Assembly (NCBI GenBank): GCA_024362935.1
Contig: JANCRA010000025.1
Span: 10,752,936 to 10,816,935 of the forward strand
Reading direction: 5' to 3'
From: Setophaga petechia
Lineage: Eukaryota; Chordata; Aves; Passeriformes; Parulidae
Length of the DNA stretch: 64,000 nt
Shown: positions 40,434 through 51,899 of the stretch, piece after piece
How positions within the stretch are numbered: position 1 is the first letter of the stretch
How the letters are laid out: each line of letters opens with the position of its first letter
Position numbers and translations under genes: made by a program
The notes under the pieces: generated by a model
Database searches by the model: none
Told to the model about the DNA's origin: nothing
The model's input: the letters and a program-made list of their open reading frames with translations, nothing else

Positions 40434-41199
40434 CCAACAGACATTCCTCTTGGCTTTTATCACTCACATACATTTGTTTTGGCAAATATCTGTTCTTAGG
40501 AACAACAAGAAATGGACAAAGAAAAAGCAAACACTGTCACAAAGAAAAAAAAAAGGCAGCTATGGTTAGAGTAACAAGCATGATCAAATTAACCTCTGTC
40601 ACATATGAAAAAATATGCTACTGGAGCTGACTTGGGAGGTTTGCTACCTTAGACATTATTCAGAAAAAAAGTCTCTTTGATATATGCAGACACAATGTTT
40701 TTTAAGATTCCACACACAAGTTTTCTTTCCCTTTTAGAACATTTTACTGATGCATTTTCCTAGAAATACGCTAGGCAGTGTAAAAGGAATTCTGGAGCTT
40801 TCCTCTCTTTGCAAACTACATGTAATTATGGCCCTAGCTCTGATCTCTACCACATCATTATCAGCAAAGTTAACAGAAGGAAATGTTTGAAAAGAAATGC
40901 TTTGGTTGTATTTCACGAGACACACGCTCCTGCTGCAAATCAAGGACTTTCCCAATCCTAAATCATTCCTCAGAAGCACAAGAAAGTTATTATTTTAGAA
41001 AGGGAAGAGAATTCAATTTCAATTTTGCAAATTCTTAAAGCTATGAACTCCAGGAGACATCAGATACGATTTTCAGGTGCCTTTCCATGCTTCAAAATAA
41101 AGGTAATGACATAGGGGAACTCCTAGAAGTGCTCAAGAGAGTGAGAGATCTAGATTGCAGATACACTCCTGAAAAACCCAAAAGGCACCTGTTTGTTAC

Positions 41200-41450
41200 C
41201 TTCATTCACATAAGGAAAAAAAGTCTAAGAGAAAAGTTCAGATGGGAAAATCTTTTTCACTATGAGGACAGCAGAGTGCTGGGACAGGCTGCCTAGAGGT
41301 GTGCAATCTGTGCAATCTCCATCTCTGGAGGCTGAAAAGACCCAACCTGACAAAGCACCAAGGGACCTTGGCCTCAGAGCTGCCCCTGCTTTTAGCAGGA
41401 GGTTGGAGAGGAGATCTCCTAAGGTCCCTTTGGACATGAATTATTGTGTG
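41200..41450 (+). mobile_element. CR1 LINE 3' fragment
   Basis: The words tttttcactatgagg, then cagagtgctgggacaggctgcc, then tctccatctctggagg, then ctgcttttagcaggaggttgga and ctaaggtccctttgg follow in the order of the CR1 3' region (family: TGGAACAGGCTGCCCAGAG, CTCTGGAG, TTAGCAGGGGGTTGGA, GGTCCCTTCCAA). The terminal octamers are lost or degraded. An 8-base duplication (tgcaatctgtgcaatct) sits inside. The left limit is approximate. Confidence 0.85.
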
Positions 41451-41807
41451 GTCCCAAATCTCTCTGGAAATGCAACTCACTGCCATTAAGTTCTAATTTG
41501 ACAGTACTTGAGAACAGAGTTAGAGTTTACTATCCCAAATAAAAGACAGAATTTTTGAATGAACTTCAGTGAAAATAAAGGGGAACAGATGATATCCTGT
41601 AAACGAGGTTCTTCAAATAATTTAGTGAATGCCTATGATTCCAAACTGTTCTGAAACTCACCTAGCAACTACTGTCCCTTCAGTCCTCTTCTCCCTACAT
41701 CAGCTCCTTTGCTAGGCTTATTTATCCTGACAGCAGACTAAGGAGAACAGCCAAAAGCAGCCTGACATTCCTTCCTGTAGGCTTTTCCTGGGGTTTGTCA
41801 GCCTGCA

Positions 41808-42340
41808 CACAGCACAGAATCACAGAAAAAATGAGGTTAGAAGGCATCTTAAGGCAAGCCCAACTCCTGATCAAAACAGGGTCAAGCAGAGCAGGCTGCT
41901 CTGGGCCACATCCACTTGGGTTCTGAGTATCTCCAAGGACAGGGACTCCAGAACCATTCTGGGGAGACTGTTGCAGTGTCTGATCACGTCCCACTAGAGG
42001 AGTTTTTCCTCAGTGTAAATGGAATATTTTGTATTTCAGTTTGTGCCCATTTTCTCTGTCCTCTTCACTTTATTCCATCAAATATTTATACATAGTGACA
42101 AGACACACCCGAGCTTTCTCTTCTTGAGGGTAAACAGCTGCAGCTCTCACAGCCTCTTCTTTCATGTCAGATGCTCCAGTCCCTAAATAAACTTCATGGC
42201 TCTTCACTGGACTTCCTCCTATGTCCATTTCTTACCTGTACTGGGGAGACCAGGGCTGGACAAAGCACTGCAGGTACAGACTCCCAGGGCTGAGCTGAGG
42301 GGAAGAATCCCCTCTCTCTACCTGCAGGCAAGGCTCTGCC
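41808..42340 (-). mobile_element. CR1 LINE 3' fragment, reverse orientation
   Basis: The plus strand begins acagcacagaatcacagaaa and continues with gaggttagaaggcatctt and caggctgctctggg, which is the reverse complement of a CR1 tail and adjoining 3' region. Similarity to the type then thins out through about 42.3 kb (cagggctggacaaagcactgcagg). It lies tail to tail with the plus-oriented fragment 350 bases away. The right limit is uncertain. Confidence 0.75.
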
Positions 42341-43586
42341 TAATGCATTGCAGGATTGGCCTATCTGTGAGACTAAGGCAGAAAAAACAATATATTTCTA
42401 TGCCACCATCAGAAATATTATATCCTACTATCAAACTTAAGATCAGGTCAACCAAGAATTCAAACATGCAGGTTCAGAGGCAAAGCTTTTCCTTCAGTTT
42501 TTAATGAAAACAGATCACTAAGAATTCAACTTTTTTTTTTTTAGAGGTGATGTGCTTTAGAGGAATTGTTTCCCAAAAGAAAAACAAAAAAATCCTCAAG
42601 GCAAGGAAGACTTCAGAGCTGACCTTGCTGTGAGACAAAGCTTTGTTAGGAAGCCACCAGGGATGGAATGATGGACCATGCAGGTGTGAGCACTGCACCC
42701 AGACTTCAGGGGGATGGCTGAAGCTCCTCACTCAGCCAATCCAAGGCAGGAAAGAGAAGTGCCAGAGTTAATCCAGCAGGTACTACAATAGACATTTCCC
42801 ACTTCCAAGGAAGGCAGAGTGACAGAGAACTGTCCTACAGCATAAATTAGGCCATGACACCAAGGACTGCCAGTTGGACATTTTGAGTTTAATGCTTACT
42901 TTTCTTCTGAACATCTAATAATTCCATGAAAGCTTTAGTGATCTATTTATTATACTTTGAGTATACAATTGCACCATTTCCTGGAATGTTTTGCTCTCTG
43001 GACCAGATAATTTGTTATGTTGAAAGTGCCAATGTTACACCCTGTCCAGTAAAAGTCATTACCCTTATGCAGTTTGAAAAATCTGCTGTGGGCATTGTAC
43101 AATCCATAGAGAACTTGGAATTTTATACACAGATAATTTGTACACTTGCAAGTACCCAGGGTTGGTTTCCACTCAGGTTTCCAAGACTTTTAGGGACATT
43201 TAGATTTGTATTGGGATTTTATTTTCCCCATTACACCTCCCTAAAAATGTGCCTGAGTTCTCACTATTTCCATTCTTCTAGCTTTCAGACACTATTTCCT
43301 CATTGGCAGTTCCCCATCTTCCTCTCCCATTCTCAGACAGTGAGACATAAAAGCACTGAAATTTAAATACATGCTTAAACACACCCATCTGCAAGTTAAC
43401 TAAGACAGAGAGATCTCGTACAAAGTAGCACAGGATGACTGTAGTTTTTGAAGTAGGCAGAGTACATAGTATAAAGAAAAAATCTATCAGGTAGCCAGGA
43501 TGATAACCAGCTATTTGATCATGATCCATCTTTTAAAGCAGCAACAAATTTCTGCAAATCACCAGCAGCTGACAAAGCAGATGCAG

Positions 43587-43598
43587 ACACACACACAC
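43587..43598 (+). repeat. (AC)6 dinucleotide repeat
   Basis: Six AC units occur in intron 2, too short to be notable. Confidence 0.95.
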
Positions 43599-43744
43599 TG
43601 AATGACCTCATGAATTGCACCAGCACACACAGGTGTGAACTGAGAACACGGATGCACTGGGTGCACATCTGATCCCACTGACTGAAATGGGCTGGCTGAC
43701 TCTGAGACCTGCTGTGATCTCCATCACAACAAAACCCCATTCAT

Positions 43745-43774
43745 CAGCTGTTGATAAATGCACGTGCCAGATAA
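43745..43774 (+). promoter_or_regulatory. Two E-box/GATA pairs
   Basis: CAGCTG (43745-43750) is followed two bases later by GATAA (43753-43757), then CACGTG (43761-43766) is followed three bases later by GATAA (43770-43774). Composite E-box-GATA sites usually have a spacer of about eight to ten bases, so these are close but not classic. Function is inference. Confidence 0.25.
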
Positions 43775-46700
43775 TCAATAAGGAAGAAGAATTATTGATG
43801 CAGTGACCTCATTCAGCACCTTGTTCTTGTTTCAGAAAAACAAACCTTCACATGCATAGAACAAAGTCCTAATGGTCAAAGCTTGAGATTAACAACCTCA
43901 AGTATTTCTCAGCACAGCCCCTGAACTGAAAGACAGAACAGAAATTGAGACATAATTAAGAGTGCTTAGAGCTGTGAGCAGTGGTCATGTTGCAAGAAGC
44001 TCTCTGAGAGGGGAGCACAGTAAATCCTAGGAGATTACAGCCTGCAACCACCAAAATGTGCCTCCTAAGGAAACCACCAGGAAACAGAGTTGGGAGGAGG
44101 AAAATACTAGAGCTTTTTTGTCTCTGTTCCTGACAGAATTTTGCTAAGTTAAAATCCATAATACCCATCATTTATGCAGCAGAAGCTTGAATGAGGTTGA
44201 CTTTAAAGAGATGAACAGCATCAGGGATATGAACTCCTGAATTTTGGGTGAGCTTCCTTTGAGAAGCTGCAGAGGACATCCCCAATGCTATCCAGTTGTG
44301 TGGTATCTGCCTCTGCATCCACCTCAGAGGGATGTGACATTATTCACATGGCAAAAGTCAGCAAAAGTCAGAACACGGTGTCTTAATGTTCAAAGTTAAA
44401 CATGCCCTTGCACATGCAAAGACCACTCATACATGTACCAACCAGTATTTCTGAAACAAGGACCTTGCCTGAATAAAACCATGTAGCAATGGTTTTCCTG
44501 CAGTACACTTAAAAAAATAAGTTTAAAGAGCAGATGATGGACCATTAAATCATAAAGCAAATCACTGACACAGAGCTTATTACCACTTGACTTCTTTTGA
44601 TCCCTATCATACTTTTAAAGAAGTGAAGTCTCATTCCTCTGGTGATACCCTTTCAGCTGCAGAGATAAGGTGGAAGGCTCTGGCAGGAGCACAGCAGCAG
44701 GCGATTGAAATGCTCCTTAAGGGACCTTGTCCAGTTGTGTTTATTCTAATTTTCACTGGGATGATCACAGCTTTAATGATTTTTTTTTTATTATTAGAAG
44801 TATTTCAGAAACCAGGGAGAGAAAATAATGAAGATTCAGGGTTTTTGTAAGAGATATGATACAGCCTCACTTGTTTTCTCTTTGTCTTGTGTGCATATGG
44901 AATTTACAATACAATACCAAGTTCCTATGAGAGGACAATGAACCACAGTCAGTGTGTTCTGGGAGACATTCAGACAAAAGCTGAAGGAGCCCTGGCACTT
45001 GTGAACCTGTTTACAGGACTTCTCTCTGCCTCATACATCCTTTTAAAGCTGAAAACCGTGCCTTGCCAGGAAATAAGCTTCAGGAAAAATTGTTTCCTTG
45101 TCCTTTTTTTTTTCCCCTGGCTGCTCTTACATTTGAGGAGCAGAGGCTTCCCGCCCATAGATCAGCCATTATAAAAACAAAAGGGAAAAACCACCATAAC
45201 CAATTAAGTACAACTATCAGGCTGTGGGGAATGTCCTTGCACTGCTTTGGAGAGCACAGATGAGGATTACCAGATTCTGCATCTTGCACTATTGGTGCCA
45301 CCTCTGCACTTTCCACTCACCTGTGGGCTCTGTGGGCTAGGCAGGCTGGCTGAAATTCAGCTGCAGCACCACAAGAGTGCTTTGATGGGACCCTGTGCAT
45401 GTTAGCTTAACCAGCCTAAAGCTGACTTGGGGAAGCCCCCAGAAGTGCTGTCAACAAGCACTTCAAAAGGCCATTTACCTATACCTCAGGCCAGAGTTTT
45501 ATGAGCACCTCAGGTTGGTTTAAAGTGGCACTGTGACAATAAATAAGTCCTACCTACTCCCATCTCGTGTTCCAGTTTTCACACAGCTCCCCTGAAACTT
45601 GTTAATGTTCACGTAGCTGTACAAACACTCTGATCAGGGAAATTAGCAAGGTAAAAGAACCGAACCTGACTATTTTATCCCAGCATTAGTTTTAACCCAG
45701 AGGAATTTCTCAGTCCGAATATTTGAGCAACAGAAATTTTGCCAGCAGCCAGCATGCAGATGAGAATAACAGCCAGAGCAGCAGAAGGGCAAGACTGGCA
45801 TTTTCAGCAGGGGCATTACATGACCCTACTTTACTGCATCTGATGAAACTGGAGCCTCCATTTCCCCTTCTCCAGAATGGACAATGGTAATAACATTAAT
45901 ACCCCTTTCCTCTGGGGGAACTCTAAAAGTTTTGAAAGTCCCTCAGCAAAAATGGTATTTCAGGATCTTGGTGGGAAAGCATCATCATAACATACACTCA
46001 CACAATCAGCAGCCAAACCAAGGGCTGCATTAGCAAACAATCCCCAGGGAATGCTACATGGTCAAAGGCACAGAACACTACCAAGGCTTTCATATTGCCT
46101 CTATGGCATGAACACACAATTAGCATGTTGTCAAGGTCTCCCACTCCTTAAGCCTGTGAAAATACATCCAGTACACTGCCTTCAGCATACCAAACAATTT
46201 ATTCATAAAAGAGACTTAATCTCTTAATGGTTATTTGCTGAAGAGCTCCTTGCTGTGTTGAAGAGAATTATAATAGCTGGTGGTTGGAATCCTTGTACAT
46301 GTTTTGTTATTATTGTTTTACTGATGATTAAAGTCCTAACTGTGAAGGAAATGCCGGGGGGTGAAGTGACTGACAAAATGCTGAGTTTTCTAATTTTTTA
46401 ATTTGTTCAGTTGACAAGTGGATTTTTTTTTGGCTTCCCTCCCCCCTCTGATGCTGCACCATCCAGTTTAGTTTTCTCTATCACTTTCCATGACACTTCT
46501 GTATCAGCAGGGAAGTCAGTGCTTGGGAAAGCAGGAAGCCCCAGCCACCAACAAAGTCTCTACTATGCAGACTAGAGAAGAGCCTCCTAACATGACTCTG
46601 CCTCAGGCCTGGGATAACCCTGAGACACAAAGGTCATGCTGAGCTTTGAGAACCTGTTTTGCTCTCTGATTTCTCCAGGCCTGGCAGATACACCTGAGCT

Positions 46701-49700
46701 CATAGATACACCTGCAGTTTAATGATAGGAGATGGATGTGCATGGACAGTTCTTCAAAGAGAGGACAGATATCATCCATTCACTTAGCAAAACCACTGGA
46801 TCACCACCAAGTGTTTATTTATGATCACCGCTTGTATGATTTGGACTCAAACCAAATCTCTTCATGTTCCCTTGATCCAGCCTGTCCTCCCTTTTCACTG
46901 GCCCATTTTTCCCCCCATTTTTCTCCTTACTCTGTTCTGTGACTGAAATAAAAATTGATGCTTAGTAGGTCTTTAATGTGTGATACATGGTTTTCACACC
47001 TGTGGGTTCTGGAGAAGTGAAGATGGTGTGGTGCTTTACGAAGAAAGACTACACCAAAAGGACAGAATTTAAAAAGTTAAACACAACAGACATAACGAGC
47101 CCCATCATCAAAACATTTGAATTCTGTTGTGTTTGAGGATATGAGAAGAGAGGGAAGAAAGTTGTTAGAGTAGATTCATGCATTGCGACTACACCTCACA
47201 TAGCTGAAGCTGTTCCATGTCTCTGTCTGTGGCTACATGAGAGGCTGTCAGAGGACAGAGATCATCTCACTGGAACAATTTCTCTAGTGCAGCCTGAGAT
47301 TCCCTCATCTGTGTTTATTATCTCTGCAAGGATTCCTGTTTTAGCACCTTGTTTCTCGCACTACAAGCATGGAATGTCACAAAGCAGAACCTGGTCCAGA
47401 ACAATCACAGCAACACCAGTAACAGACCAAGGCTAAACTTCCTAATTTCCTTTAGCATTAAGAACACCAGAGAGCCTCATCTGAAAGAAATGACTGGAAA
47501 TGCTGGCTCTGAACCAACCCCAGCAACACTGTTTCTTTGTTTTTAAAGCTCTTAAAGATACCTGGGCTATGAGGAGCTTACGTCCTCCACTTAAAATTGC
47601 TTATATAAGCTGAAAATTGTAATGCATTACTGCACTAATTTTGTTGGCTCTCACTTGAGATAATCAGACAGCTCTCAACTAGCAACAACTTTATGTCCTT
47701 CCTAACTCAGCCCTCTATAGTTGCTGACACCTCCGTGGCACTGCCAAGGAGCATGTTTCTTCAAAGACAGCTACTGTCTTTTAATAGCCACCTCTTTATA
47801 TTTACATAGTTAGTAGTCATCTTTATATTTACCTGGAAAGTAAATAGTTGGAAATCTATGACTGACAGAAACCACCCAGGTCAGTAAAACACCACTAAAG
47901 TGAAGTACTTCCCTTTTGTTACATAAGTGTTACATGTGCCAAGGCCTTTAAAATAAGACAAAGGTAAATATCTGTACTGGTCCCAAATACTGAAGTCTAC
48001 TTCTCTTTTCCTTTTACACAAGTTTTGCACTGCTGCAGATCTTTTTCACTGACATCCTTCTGAAATTATATCAGGAAGACAGAAAACCCCTCTACATCAA
48101 ACAGTTGAATCAGTGCCTCTTAAAATGAATTACAATTACATTGCCTTTCATTCTACATGAAACACCACAGAAAATCTGCTGTTGTTTCTATGTGCTTGAA
48201 AAGGAACATGCAGCAAAATCCCACAGGGGAAACAAAGTCAGAGCAGCTCTTTCTGAAGTTCCCAGCATGTGCATTCAACCACTGAAGTGAAAAACCACAC
48301 CAACTAGTTTTGTTTGGACTAGTAGCACCAGCAACCTTTTCCAAAATGCAGCCATTGTCTGTCAGTGTTTGCAGACTCCCCCGACCATCTGGGGGATGGA
48401 CCATGGAGCAGAATTAAGTTGTCAACAACACATTCGAAGTCCCGATAACTACAGATGAGGAAACGCGTCCCCGGCTCACATTTTGTTCACTCTCTGGGCT
48501 CTTCCGAGTTCCTGTTGTGTGCTACAGACTTTCCACCCATCCAGCACTGACTTTGGAAACTCAGATGTGCTGGGATAAGGCACTGTGGGGCTCCAGCCTC
48601 TCTCAGCATTGCTCAGGGCAAAGGCACATTGCTGCATTCAGTTACCCTTCCTCAAATGCTCTTTAAAGGCAAGCCTGTTAGATAAACCTCTATCTGTCAA
48701 TGCCTTTTGACCCACATTCCCTATTCTTCCATCTTCTTCAGACAGAATTATTGCTAAACCCCTGGAATAATGGAAATAAACACCTTTCACTGGCGGATTT
48801 AAACATATTTTCTAGAAATTAATGTGTTTATCCTTGCAAAGGACCTTCTTCTAAATAGGAAAAGTAAGGAGCATCATGCAATAAATTGTCACAGCCAGTA
48901 AAAGATTGCAGAAGGCTTGATAACCTGTAGATCATTAAATACAGCAAATAGGACAGTTTTTACCAATAATGCAAGCCTTGGGCAAACTCATGTAAGTGAA
49001 GAATGACACGTAAACTCTCTGTTTGACAGTCAGATAAAGAAACCACATCCATCATTCTGCTGAGGAGTCTCACCAGTTGATAATCACCCAATAAAATGTA
49101 AGACTATACTGATTCATTTACATTCATTGACTAAGCCTTCAGAAAAAAAAATCAACTATTTCTGCTGGAATAATGTATTTTGCACACATTTGCAAGTCAC
49201 ATGATGCCAAATATGCCAGTTTTCTATCCCAGGGCAGGTAGCTTATGTCTGGATCCCTGTTTTTCTTTTTTACAGAGCAGACTGAAGGTCTCTTGTGTAC
49301 CCTCCACTCTTGGGTTCACAGAAAGCACCTCTGTAATCCCTAACTCCTCACATAATCCTTTTGCTCCTATCAACTCTCTTTCATCATCTCAGTCTGAACT
49401 CTAATCCCTTCCACAAATACACACACGTTCAGTCTGCATGGAACACAGGTTTTTGTGACAAGTTATAACCATAGAAAAGTCAATAAATCTCAGGTTTTGC
49501 ACACATCTCAGGCGCTCTCATAAACCTTGACTCGGAAAACTCTTCTGAGAACTCCAGACTCTCATGAGCAGCACACAGGGCTTTAGGGCCTCCAGGTTTA
49601 GAAGAGGATCTGTAGGAGACTGGAGGAATGGTTGACTGGCCCAAGACTGGGTAAGTTAAAGTTTGCTGAGTTGGCAGAGTGGCTTACTCTGTCTGGATGT

Positions 49701-50443
49701 TGTAAAATGTACTAAGTACCTTATTCTAATTGAGTATTTTAAAGTTGTCAAGCAAAACCTGTTATTGACCCTCCTGAGAATTTGGCCGTTTCTCCCATGC
49801 ACCACTCAGGGTAAATCCAAGTATGTTCCCCTAAAACCATCAAGCAGGCTGGGGTATTAGAGGATCACGCTTCAGAAAGCATCCCCAAATTGAATCCTCT
49901 CTACACTAATCCTGTTTAAAACAGTACCAGCTCCATCAGCTCCTCAGACTGCTCCAGCCATTAATCCTGCTAGATGATTCTTCCAGAATCCCACTCCTCC
50001 ACCAGGTACACATCTGACATATCCCACATCAACGTGCTCATGGCCATTACTGGTTTTGGTTTTCACTCATGCAAGGGCAGAGCTGGATTTTTACTTACCT
50101 TAATCACTTAATTATCTTAATTTCTGTAAGACTCATCCCTACAACAGCCAAGCACCCTTGTAATAATGGAAGCTGTAGCACTGAAAGACAAAAAAGGTAT
50201 TCTGCCCTTACAGGCATAACAGGGCCTGAGATGAATTTACAGAATGGAAACAGCAGTAAAACAATACAACCTGGTAGTGGGAGAGTACCTAGGATGTACT
50301 CTGGTGGGCTTAAGGTCTCTAGGTAGGAATACAATGTTATTTAAGTACAGCGTGTTTCTGAAAGCTGAAATGTACATCATTTCTGGGTTGGTGCTTGCAT
50401 TGCACCTTTCACAGAAATATTTGTGGTCGAGTTGGAAATTCTT

Positions 50444-50501
50444 ACTATATCCCAGAGTATGCTGTACTATATCCCAGAGTATGCAGTATATCCCAGCTGC
50501 T
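50444..50501 (+). repeat. 22-base tandem repeat, 2.6 copies
   Basis: The unit actatatcccagagtatgct (with gt) spans 50444-50465, repeats with one mismatch at 50466-50487, and is followed by a partial third unit to about 50501. It is a local tandem duplication in intron 2. Confidence 0.93.
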
Positions 50502-51013
50502 GTCACAGGCCATACAGGATCCTATGTAAAGCACTAGAAACACTTTTAGACTTTCAGTGCACAGCTTTAACACCAACAGCAGCGTTGTGGGTATTTTCCC
50601 TTAGTGCTGCTTCTTTGACTGCATGGTAAATCTCAGGCAGCAGCCCTCCAAACAGCTCCTGTGGTTTGGCACTGCACACACACTTAGCCAGGTACTACTC
50701 ATACCCTCCTGTGTGTTAAATCAATGAACAGGGAAGAAGAAAGGTGTATTTATTCTCTCTGTTCCAACAACTACAAAGAATGCACAGCCCTTCAATGCTG
50801 ATGCATCAGTGCTCATGTTTATTTAGTAACTCAGATTGTTTCTTGAAATTGTGCAATTCAGCCCATGGAAATTTCCTTGTTTGCATAATTCTGTCCTGTC
50901 AATGTTGTTGGGGTTAAACTCAAAATAAAATATTGCAGGACGATAATTTTAAAACTGAACAATTTCTTATGGTATTAGTAGGAGGGGGCATATTTTTATG
51001 CTTTTCTGGTTTG

Positions 51014-51065
51014 GTTTTTTTTTCTTTTCTCTTTTTTTTTTTTTTTTTTTTGTGTGTGGGGGGGG
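51014..51065 (+). repeat. T-rich tract ending in (GT)3 and G8
   Basis: A pyrimidine tract containing an uninterrupted run of 20 T (51032-51051) is followed by three GT steps and eight consecutive G. On the transcript strand it reads C8, ACACAC, A20. The abrupt switch between homopolymers suggests slippage or an assembly weak point. Confidence 0.9.
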
Positions 51066-51867
51066 TTATTTAAGTTGACTTCCAGTAAGGCTCAAAGGTC
51101 ATTTTGAGTTGAATAAATTGCATTCACAAGTCATGCTCTTCTGAGCATAAGCAACACAATTCCCAGAGTCTTAGACATAACAGCTAAAATGGTATTTAGT
51201 AGTTCTGGCTCATCAGCTCCCAGATTTCCTGGTCACTAGTTTAACACATACTAGAAAAATCTGAATTAGTAACAATGAAATACAGAAGTTCTATCCTACA
51301 GCTTTTCCCCTTTCTGACCAGAGTTTCTCATATGTGTGCAAAACTTCATTCTTAACCTCTGGATAGAACTCTTTGCAGGCTGCTGCTCACCCAGTAGATA
51401 AAAAGCATTATCCAGATTTTCATGGCAAATCAAACTCATCTACTACTGTCATGCTTGTTGTGCCTCCTCTGTGCTTCACTTTTTCCTCTCTGAATTTTAG
51501 GTTGTGGCATTAAGCTGAACACCCTCATTAATGGCAAATAACAGCAACCAGGCTTTGGTTTTACTTTTTTGTTATATCAGAACGGTTTTGTGTTTTCCAA
51601 CCAGGGCCATGAATCTGTAGCTGCCAATGATGTAAACAGGCCCACTGATGGTGGGTTAAAAAAGAAAGAACAAGGAAATGTCAATGACATGTGCTTTTAA
51701 AACACTCTTTCCTTTTCAGATAGTTAATGGAAGAGAGCTCCTTCTGAGTGGCCATTTTCATTAGTCAGTGGTACGTCACCAACGGCCTTTTCCAGGAAAT
51801 GTGTAATCAGGGCACTCCCTCAACTCACACTGGATTTAAAAATAATAATAGTTATTTCATATGACTA

Positions 51868-51899
51868 ACTTCCTTAGAAAGGAAATTTCCCTAAGAAAA
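51868..51899. repeat. Recurrent GGAAATTTCC element, copy 3
   Basis: The word aacttccttagaaaggaaatttccct closely matches the second half of copy 4 (aacttccccaaaaaggaaatttccct). The first-half word is weaker here (ccaggaaatg about 75 bases upstream). The core also forms a short inverted repeat, cttag to ctaag. Confidence 0.4.

Larger units (their letters stand above)
20208..41199 (-). other. ETV6: ETV6 intron 2, proximal half
   Basis: This is the sequence upstream of exon 3 in transcript orientation. It holds an old interspersed repeat (21331-21490), ACC and GGA microsatellites, a GATA cluster (30274-30302) and two copies of the GGAAATTTCC-type element near 39.0 and 40.4 kb. A GC-rich patch at about 27.84-27.99 kb and another at about 38.88-38.94 kb have no recognisable coding content. 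No exon with splice sites and homology was found on either strand. Confidence 0.8.

Noticed and set aside
44587..44850. 87-codon plus-strand frame with one hydrophobic, membrane-like segment
   Set aside because: Starts at TTG rather than ATG, the hydrophobic part comes from a T-rich stretch, and no homolog is recognised.
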